DNA of 10,731 bases, taken from assembly GCA_004151065.3 (NCBI GenBank), contig NWUY0300050516.1:1-10731 (forward strand). Direction: 5' to 3'. The position numbers and the translations under genes are program-made. Of the stretch, positions 7,301 through 10,731 are shown piece by piece. The notes beneath the pieces were generated by a model that made no database searches, had not been told where the DNA came from, and saw nothing but the letters and a program-made list of their open reading frames with translations. This DNA is from Larix sibirica. Its lineage: Eukaryota; Streptophyta; Pinopsida; Pinales; Pinaceae. How positions within the stretch are numbered: the stretch's first letter is position 1; the number at the start of each line of letters is the position of its first letter.

Positions 7301-9898
7301 CTTAATTGACATATTGATTATGCATTTCTCAATATATTATTGCTTTTGGGTTGACTCATGGAATTATCCTCTTATATCTAATCCATCCTCCATAATGGTT
7401 TGTAGAGAACTCTTGACCATATTTGATGGCTAAAGTGCCGTTAGTTCTACTACATGAGATTATTTGGTTGACTCTTCTATCACATTAGCTCCATAATACA
7501 AAGTCTCCCATAGTGTTGGTGTTTACACCCTTTTCATCCCAACACAAACAATTTTAGCTCTCGGTGGTTAGAATGGTGATCCTCCACATTTGTTGATGCT
7601 TGTTAATTTCATCTGCATTATTGAGGACTCAAGATTGCAACATTAAAAGTGTTCATACTGCATATTTTGTAATTCATGTCACTGACTTGTGCCTATTGGG
7701 ATCCTTCATGGCGCAAATGTTAGTATTATCATGTGATGCTTGTATAGATTATTCGTTTAGTTTTGAACTTTTGACATATCTTATAGAATGAACTTGCTTA
7801 AAGCACATAGTGGTTATGTTTCATTTATTTCCTTAGCCCCAAGTTGGTGTCTAAAGAGGGTTACTTGAAGTGACTGAAATAGTTCTACGGCCCTAAAAGC
7901 ATCAGGCCTATAATTAAAACATTATTTGGGCCCTAAAAAGCATATTGCTTTGCCACATGGTCAAAAATAACGATTCAAATCAAAAGAAGAAATAGACATA
8001 TGGTGCATAAGAGCATCGAACGCATTGAGTTGAGCCAAGGGAAGTGCTTTTCTTTCACCAGTTAATATTCATGTAACCTTAGCCAGATTGCTTGTCGAAA
8101 ACTGAATAAAATATTGCACTACATGGCTGAAAAAAGGAGATTCCTGCAGAAGATAAATAGGGCAGGTCAATGCATTGATGTTTCCTTGTATTACAAAGAA
8201 CCACAGCAAATCCCTTCATCTGAAATGATTTTTCATTTCTAGGTAAATCCCTTCATCTGTGAGTAAAGTATTTTCCAACAGATCAAACTAGATCTTGTAC
8301 AGTCATAACAAAGGGCCTCACAAAATACTTCCAGGGAAAGCAAAAACAAAAAACATAATTGTGGAAGTTAATGTGACTCAAGTATCCTTTGGTAAAATAT
8401 GTTAAAAGTTAGGGTCTACTTTACATTGGCTGTTTATCAAAATGCAAGTTACATGATCCAGTGTTATAAAAACCAGCAAAACCGGACAGAAACCAGCTGG
8501 TTCAGCCACCTTGACTTTAAAAGAGGATGGACTGGCCCTTGAACCGGTCTGGAGACCGGTGCTGTACCAAACCAGCCAATTTGGTACCGAACCAGCCAGA
8601 TCAGCCAGTCCAACAATCATATCCATGAAATATACATTTTTTAATTAAAATTTTCATATTTTATGTATTTTTTGGTAAACTGGATCATAAACCAAGTCAT
8701 CGGCCTATTCTAATCTGAGTCGGTCTACCCTAAGCCAATTCCAGTCCGAGTCCAACTTTTAAAACATTACTGCTCTAATGAAGTTTGATGCTGTTTGTTA
8801 ACCTTCGTGTTGAAAAGTAACTTTGGCTAACTAATTTAAGTTCTGAAAGTGCCTGTCAAATAGCTTTGCCAATCCTACTTAGAATACTTTTGCAATTGAC
8901 ATAATCAAAGGTGCTTCCGACAGACCTATATCTCCATGTAAATTACATTTAATAAATTCAGAAAAATAAATCACCGTAACTTGTTGCAAAATCCCTCACG
9001 CAGGTCATTTGCGGCTTTAAAGAACAGAAGGAAAAGCATAGATTTAGTCAAATATGGTTTGATTATAATGCTTGAGAGAATCCGCTGCAAACCAGTAAGT
9101 AACAAAATAATACTCATCTAAGTGTAAATTATATTAAGAAGCTCTTGATCTGCTGCTAAAAGCAGCCAGTGCATGGCGGCCTAAAATTCTTTTAAAGTTG
9201 TCAGTGAAGTACTCCAGGGCCTCCATAGTGTAATTAAAATTGACTGGGAAATTTGAAGTGATGAAGCTTAGCAAAAATGATAATAGCAAATTTATACTCT
9301 CTCTCTGAAGCAAAGAAAATTTCTTCCAAGTTCCCTGGTTTACAGGTTTTTCCACACAAACTTGTCTCTGTGAAGCTAACAAAATTTTCCTCGTTAACAG
9401 TTTTTTCCTTTCACGGACACACGAGCCTTATAGTAAACGTGTCTCTGTGAAATTAACAAAATTTCTTCCCAAAATGCAAAATTTCACTCGCTTACAGTAT
9501 TTTTTCCGTTCACAGAAACAAAAGAATTGCAGCTCAACACAAATTTCACTGAATTTTCTGTTAATTTCTGCAGAATGCGAAATTTCTAAACTAGCCAGAA
9601 TTCCAGTGAATCTTTTGTAGCAGAAGCACGCATTGTCTCATTGCTTCAAGATTCTACCGAAATTACTTTTGATATTTTCGGCCAAAAGCACTAATTTTCT
9701 AAATTAACCAAATATTAACGAGATTACTCGACATTTTTACCAGAATTCGGTAGCTAAACATGCACGGAGCTCTCTAATGAATTCTTTCATTTAAAAGCCA
9801 AAAAAGTAACAAGATCACGAAGAAAAACCAGAAAAGGGCTTCCAAAGCAGGACCTGAAAAGTGTGAGCGGGCAGCTGCCAGCCATGGCGACGAACCAT
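913..9898 (-). CDS. DHHC protein S-acyltransferase (palmitoyltransferase), 5' part, split gene
   Basis: The coding sequence joins 9898-9854, 1569-1456 and 1320-913 on the minus strand. This gives 189 residues with all junctions in phase 0, and it continues past the left edge. DHHC S-acyltransferases are multi-pass membrane enzymes that attach palmitate to protein cysteines through an acyl-enzyme intermediate. Visible in order are the plant PAT start [15 protein letters not shown], a hydrophobic segment at about residues 16-38, a second one at about 43-64, DPADPG at 68-73, a Ser-rich cytosolic linker, a Cys cluster at 147-166, and FCTLCNAE at 182-189, which opens the Cys-rich domain (C183, C186). 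The catalytic DHHC motif and the last two membrane segments are absent because their exons lie outside the window. From recall of the family, it resembles Arabidopsis PAT19/20/21 more than PAT22. The exact orthologue, membrane location and substrates cannot be told from this part. Nothing in the part seen suggests a pseudogene. Confidence 0.88.
1321..1455 (-). other. Intron 2 of the PAT gene, 135 bp
   Basis: The donor is GTTTAT at 1455 and the acceptor TTTTGCAG ends at 1321. A CTGAT sequence about 35-40 nt before the acceptor could serve as the branch site. The intron contains a 12-bp direct tandem duplication (1379-1402). Confidence 0.87.
1379..1402. repeat. Two-copy 12-bp tandem duplication in intron 2
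   Basis: GATCTTACTACT occurs twice in perfect tandem. It changes only intron length and does not touch the splice sites. Confidence 0.9.
1456..1569 (-). CDS. PAT exon 2 (TM1 and first part of TM2)
   Basis: The exon is 114 nt (38 codons), begins after acceptor TGATCAG at 1570 and ends ATG|GTTTAT at 1456/1455. It encodes [10 protein letters not shown]...AFFAPFLG, the first membrane span, then a short acidic loop and [11 protein letters not shown], which starts the second span. Both edges were set by family alignment and GT/AG signals. The frame stays open into both introns, giving unrelated sequence such as [10 protein letters not shown], so a naive ORF call would overrun each side. Confidence 0.9.
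1752..1772. repeat. (CAATGAT)3 microsatellite
   Basis: Three perfect copies of the 7-mer CAATGAT lie in intron 1, just before the TTTCCAG-rich stretch. Confidence 0.9.
1885..1992. repeat. 32-bp minisatellite, about 3.5 units
   Basis: Units 1885-1916 and 1917-1948 are both 32 bp and nearly identical: TTTCCAGCAATTTCCAGAAA, then CCTCTGAGGCAG. A shorter third unit spans 1949-1977 and a partial fourth 1978-1992. More degenerate TTTCCAG motifs extend left to about 1820. The open frame across it (1761-2024, +) reflects the repeat and is not taken as coding. Confidence 0.85.
2209..2454 (+). mobile_element. tRNA-derived SINE with target-site duplications
   Basis: The element body is about 2220-2443. 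It is flanked by AAACTACCATT (2209-2219) and AAACTACTATT (2444-2454), matching at 10 of 11 bases, which fits a target-site duplication. Near its left end is an A-box-like TAGCTCGAGTGG (2237-2248), and 34 nt further on a good B box GGGTCGATCCC (2282-2292). This is the spacing and order of an internal RNA polymerase III promoter from a tRNA. About 150 bp of non-tRNA body follows. It codes for nothing itself and would depend on a LINE for movement. I cannot name the family. Confidence 0.78.
2237..2292 (+). promoter_or_regulatory. Internal Pol III promoter (A and B boxes) of the SINE
   Basis: TAGCTCGAGTGG resembles the A box and GGGTCGATCCC matches GGTTCGANNCC at 10 of 11 positions. The stretch between them also reads like a degraded tRNA anticodon arm. 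Whether it is still transcribed is unknown. Confidence 0.65.
2455..4242. other. Intron 1 segment with no recognisable feature
   Basis: This is unique-looking AT-rich sequence on both strands. The short frames at 3414-3614 (-) and 3619-3825 (+) are of low complexity and show no family resemblance. An AT palindrome (TTTTAATTTTAATTAAAAT) lies near 4029-4047. Confidence 0.6.
4243..5490. repeat. Copy A of the triplicated element
   Basis: This is the longest copy, with the left part, the core and the right end (CTACATTGTTTTATGGCAA near 5468-5486). It carries an extra insertion of about 100 bp at 5151-5249 that copies B and C lack. The minus-strand frame at 4238-4507 is not conserved in copy C. Confidence 0.68.
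5151..5249 (-). mobile_element. Short insertion in copy A with inverted ends and a poly(A)-like tail
   Basis: Relative to copies B and C, this segment is extra. It is GC-rich against an AT-rich background. Its ends form an imperfect inverted repeat (GCCCCTCCTGCAG at 5159-5171 against CTGCACTTGGGAGGGCC at 5233-5249). On the minus strand it ends in eight A residues (5158-5151) and contains a B-box-like GGTCGATCCCC (5181-5171). It could be a SINE remnant or a small foldback element. No clear target duplication was found. Confidence 0.5.
5498..6310. repeat. Copy B of the triplicated element
   Basis: It begins within about 10 bp of the end of copy A, so A and B stand in tandem. It lacks the left part seen in A and C and has the right end CTACATTGTTCCGGCAA at 6291-6307. 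Confidence 0.68.
6311..6886. other. Spacer between copies B and C
   Basis: This stretch has no detected counterpart in the other copies. It holds a roughly 52-bp tandem duplication (6655-6760). The plus frame starting near 6273 has no ATG start at its head and no family resemblance. Confidence 0.55.
6655..6760. repeat. Two-copy tandem duplication, about 52 bp
   Basis: Unit 1 is 6655-6706 and unit 2 is 6707-6760. Both read AAGTATGGTCT-TTCCCTTCT followed by CTTCATTCCATTACTTTACA and TGTGTTRCTT. They differ by a 3-base indel and two or three substitutions, so this is a fairly recent duplication. Confidence 0.9.
6887..7885. repeat. Copy C of the triplicated element
   Basis: It starts AACCCATACATATATGTGCA, like copy A, and loses similarity after about 7885, short of the right end found in A and B. 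A spacer of about 575 bp separates it from copy B. Confidence 0.68.
7886..8461. other. Intron 1 segment with little structure
   Basis: No gene is seen. The only regular structure is a perfect 15-bp direct repeat with a small hairpin between its copies (8208-8259). Confidence 0.55.
8208..8259. repeat. 15-bp direct repeat flanking a 7-bp hairpin
   Basis: AAATCCCTTCATCTG occurs at 8208-8222 and 8245-8259. Between them GAAATGA-TTTT-TCATTTC (8222-8239) forms a perfect 7-bp stem with a 4-nt loop. It could be the footprint of a lost insertion. Confidence 0.75.
8462..8766. mobile_element. MITE-like non-autonomous DNA element, about 305 bp
   Basis: The ends TGTTATAAAA (8462-8471) and TTTTAAAACA (8757-8766) are inverted repeats matching at 9 of 10. 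The interior is full of ACCAGC/ACCGG motifs, with the palindromes AACCAGCTGGTT (8491-8502) and ACCGGTCT-GG-AGACCGGT (8543-8560). Elements of this AACCGG-rich style with a GTGTTTTAAAA-type end are common in plant genomes. No target duplication is clear, so the exact edges are uncertain. The minus-strand frame 8402-8626 is a by-product of this repeat. Confidence 0.55.
8767..9297. other. Intron 1 segment with no recognisable feature
   Basis: The sequence is AT-rich and without repeats or conserved reading frames. Frame 9134-9382 (-) runs across its end but resembles no known protein. Confidence 0.55.
9298..9519. repeat. Degenerate 65-80-bp tandem repeat, three units
   Basis: Units are about 9298-9361, 9363-9420 and 9440-9519. 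Each has the order TGTCTCTGTGAA, TAACAAAATTT, TTAACAGT, TTTTTTCC and TTCACRGAMAC. The start and end of a unit are themselves inverted repeats (GTCTCTGTGAA against TTCACGGACAC), so each unit can fold back. The third unit has about 22 extra bases. The array ends about 335 bp from the exon 1 donor. Confidence 0.7.
9520..9853. other. First part of intron 1 next to the exon 1 donor
   Basis: This stretch is AT-rich with scattered AAATTTC and GAATTT motifs that may be further decayed units of the neighbouring repeat. No coding sequence is seen. Confidence 0.5.
9854..9898 (-). CDS. PAT exon 1 (start codon to first donor)
   Basis: This 45-nt exon encodes [15 protein letters not shown], the conserved N-terminus of plant PAT19/20/21-type enzymes, and ends CAG|GTCCTG at 9854/9853. 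It is the first ATG in this frame. Its context is strong for plants, with A at -3 and G at +4. Translation straight on past the donor loses family similarity (VLLWKPFS...), whereas joining to exon 2 restores the expected Q-VVAIT junction. The open frame continues upstream without an ATG, so an earlier methionine is not available. Confidence 0.88.
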
Positions 9899-9905
9899 CG
9901 TGCCT

Positions 9906-9956
9906 TCACAAAGAATGGCGTGCAAAGCTTGCACGCCCCCGCAGCACTGACGGCAT
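9906..9956 (-). promoter_or_regulatory. Upstream ORF of 16 codons ending 7 nt before the main ATG
   Basis: The ATG at 9956 opens MPSVLRGRASFARHSL and stops with TGA at 9908-9906, leaving only AGGCACG before the main start. Its own context is weak (C at -3). Termination this close would leave little room for reinitiation at the main ATG, so leaky scanning is the likelier route. Confidence 0.6.
9917..9937 (-). promoter_or_regulatory. Perfect 9-bp hairpin in the leader
   Basis: On the mRNA strand GGCGTGCAA and TTGCACGCC flank a 3-nt loop. The GC-rich stem lies inside the 16-codon upstream ORF and ends 18 nt before the start codon, where it could slow scanning. Confidence 0.6.
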
Positions 9957-9968
9957 GCGTTTCCAGAA

Positions 9969-10058
9969 TCAAAGTCCTTTTGCTTCGAACAAAAGAAAAA
10001 AAGGCCCAAGCGTCCTCCTTACTGCTCCACAAATAGACCTACGAAACAAGGGCTGCAT
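9969..10058 (-). promoter_or_regulatory. Upstream ORF of 29 codons
   Basis: The ATG at 10058 opens a 29-codon frame beginning MQPLFRRSICG and ending with TGA at 9971-9969. No conserved peptide is recognised. It counts only if this part of the leader is retained in the mRNA. Confidence 0.5.
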
Positions 10059-10071
10059 GATTTGTACGCAT
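10039..10071 (-). promoter_or_regulatory. Upstream ORF of 10 codons
   Basis: The ATG at 10071 opens MRTNHAALVS and stops with TAG at 10041-10039. It overlaps the 29-codon upstream ORF in another frame. Confidence 0.5.
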
Positions 10072-10090
10072 TGTCCAGCCTCGGATCTGA

Positions 10091-10098
10091 TAGGGTTT
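10091..10098 (-). promoter_or_regulatory. Telobox (AAACCCTA)
   Basis: AAACCCTA on the minus strand matches the plant telobox, found near the 5' ends of many growth and translation genes. The match is exact but short, so chance is possible. Confidence 0.4.
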
Positions 10099-10208
10099 CT
10101 GCTAAAACAGAAAAAAGAAAAAGGATTAGCGCACAAAAGCTAAAAGAAAAAGAAATTCCTTACCAACCAAAATACCAAACACGAATTTGGCGCTCCGAGC
10201 CCGCTGCC

Positions 10209-10214
10209 CTACAT
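10209..10214 (-). promoter_or_regulatory. Minimal upstream ORF, ATG directly followed by TAG
   Basis: The minus strand reads ATGTAG here. In plants, AUG-stop elements (AUGUAA in the boron channel gene NIP5;1) stall ribosomes. Here it matters only if transcription starts upstream of 10214, which is inferred. Confidence 0.4.
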
Positions 10215-10318
10215 CTGTCAGTAACCTCCGCACTATCAGCCGAGCCGGCCAACGGCCCCGAGCTGCAGAGAAACCGCTTTTCTCCGGCTCAGTTAGTCCA
10301 GCGGAGTTGCAAAGATAC

Positions 10319-10333
10319 AAAGAGAGAGAGAAA
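10319..10333 (-). promoter_or_regulatory. Pyrimidine (Y) patch of the core promoter
   Basis: The minus strand reads a run of CT dinucleotides (TTTCTCTCTCTCTTT). Plant core promoters often carry such a patch shortly upstream of the transcription start. No convincing TATA box sits at a matching distance. Confidence 0.45.
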
Positions 10334-10427
10334 CACCGTTGGACAGTCACGAAAAGGACGCCAATTACAAATTCCCGAAGAGGATGCTCTTTTGACCGAG
10401 GTTAGCGTCTGAGCGATATTAACTCGC

Positions 10428-10435
10428 CCACGTGG
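10428..10435. promoter_or_regulatory. G-box / ABRE (CCACGTGG)
   Basis: This is a perfect palindromic G-box within the near-palindrome CGCCCACGTGGCGG, about 530 bp upstream of the start codon. G-boxes bind bZIP and bHLH factors in light and abscisic-acid responses. A W-box-like TTGACC lies nearby at 10392-10397 on the plus strand. Confidence 0.55.
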
Positions 10436-10731
10436 CGGTTTGTAAGAAAAAATATTCTTGCCACGCCATTCTCGTTGAAACCCGACATTGCCAGCATTGT
10501 TCAGCGACCGTCGTGTCTTTTATTGGCTTCTTCTGTCGTTGTGATTAGTTGGTAATAATAATAAGAAATAAAATTTGCTCGTAACAACCCCTCGCCCCTC
10601 ATTATGGCAAATCGTGAAATTGTTATAATATATCTAATCTAGTTGTAATGTTAACAGGTGACCAAATTAGTCAATCGCTTTCACTAAAAACAGCGTGGGG
10701 AGCACCATTCCAAAAAAAGAGGGAGAAAAGA
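10436..10731. other. Distal promoter / intergenic sequence
   Basis: AT content rises again. There is a TAATAATAATAA run near 10553 and no sign of a neighbouring gene on either strand. Confidence 0.5.
10522..10526 (-). promoter_or_regulatory. CCAAT motif
   Basis: CCAAT on the minus strand, followed by AAAAG, lies about 95 bp upstream of the G-box. It is short and weak evidence by itself. Confidence 0.3.

Larger units (their letters stand above)
4243..7885. repeat. Three-copy block of an unknown diverged repeat element
   Basis: Three segments align in the same orientation. Copy A is about 4243-5490, copy B about 5498-6310 and copy C about 6887-7885. Shared landmarks include GGTTATTTTGGTTGATTCC near 4852, its counterparts near 5751 and 7461, the preceding CTCTTAGCC/ATCCACCCTTCAT-type stretch, and the later ACTTGCTTGAAAG and AAGTTGG blocks. 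A and C share a left part (AACCCATACATA...CATGCACC) missing from B. A and B share a right part (CTACATTGTT) missing from C. Identity is moderate with many indels, so the copies are old. On the minus strand some frames look alike across copies (for example GWI-AKRK near 5650 in B) but all are broken. The family is not recognised. Confidence 0.72.
1570..9853 (-). other. Intron 1 of the PAT gene, about 8.3 kb
   Basis: This intron separates exons 1 and 2, with donor GTCCTG at 9853 and acceptor CAG ending at 1570, in phase 0. It is AT-rich and holds several repeat families, listed separately. I see no other conserved exon in it on either strand. Its length is extreme for a small-genome plant but ordinary for gymnosperms and some ferns. 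Confidence 0.85.
9899..10300 (-). promoter_or_regulatory. Probable 5' leader of the PAT mRNA
   Basis: The stretch before the start codon is distinctly more GC-rich than the intron. The transcription start is placed only by inference, just downstream of a pyrimidine patch near 10319-10333, which puts it around 10250-10300. The leader would be about 350-400 nt with four upstream ATGs, listed separately. Confidence 0.5.

Noticed and set aside
8402-8626. 74-residue minus-strand frame rich in GL/W/S
   Set aside because: It is created by the ACCAGC/ACCGG motifs of the MITE-like element.
10062-10412. 116-residue plus-strand frame and overlapping frames opposite the leader
   Set aside because: Openness here reflects higher GC in the leader; no family resemblance or splice structure supports a second gene.

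Overview
This window looks like nuclear DNA of a land plant with a large, repeat-rich genome, possibly a gymnosperm or fern. It is AT-rich and has no long open frames. It carries one recognisable protein gene, on the minus strand, split by spliceosomal introns. The taxonomic placement rests on the plant-type protein and an 8.3 kb intron packed with decayed repeats, so it is only suggestive.

The gene encodes the N-terminal third of a DHHC-type protein S-acyltransferase (palmitoyltransferase) of the plant PAT19/20/21-like group. Reading right to left, exon 1 (9898-9854) encodes only the 15-residue start, [15 protein letters not shown]. Intron 1 runs from 9853 to 1570, about 8.3 kb. Exon 2 (1569-1456) encodes the first membrane segment and part of the second. 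Intron 2 is 135 bp. Exon 3 (1320-913) encodes the rest of the second membrane segment, the DPADPG motif, a Ser-rich linker and the first CxxC of the Cys-rich domain. All three introns fall in phase 0. The DHHC catalytic exon is not in the window and must lie beyond its left edge, so positions 1-912 are the start of intron 3.

The right end (about 9900-10731) is the leader and promoter. It is more GC-rich than the rest and has a pyrimidine patch, a perfect G-box, a telobox, a CCAAT motif, several short upstream ORFs (one a bare ATG-TAG) and a perfect 9-bp hairpin just before the start codon.

Intron 1 is a graveyard of repeats. It holds a four-unit 32-bp tandem repeat (1885-1992) and a tRNA-derived SINE with clear target-site duplications (about 2220-2443). 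A 3.6 kb block (4243-7885) contains three diverged copies of one unknown element, and one copy carries a short inverted-repeat insertion. There is also a MITE-like element (8462-8766) and a local repeat of about 65-80 bp close to the exon 1 donor (9298-9519). I see no bacterial operon, CRISPR array, tRNA or rRNA gene, and no intact transposase or reverse transcriptase.
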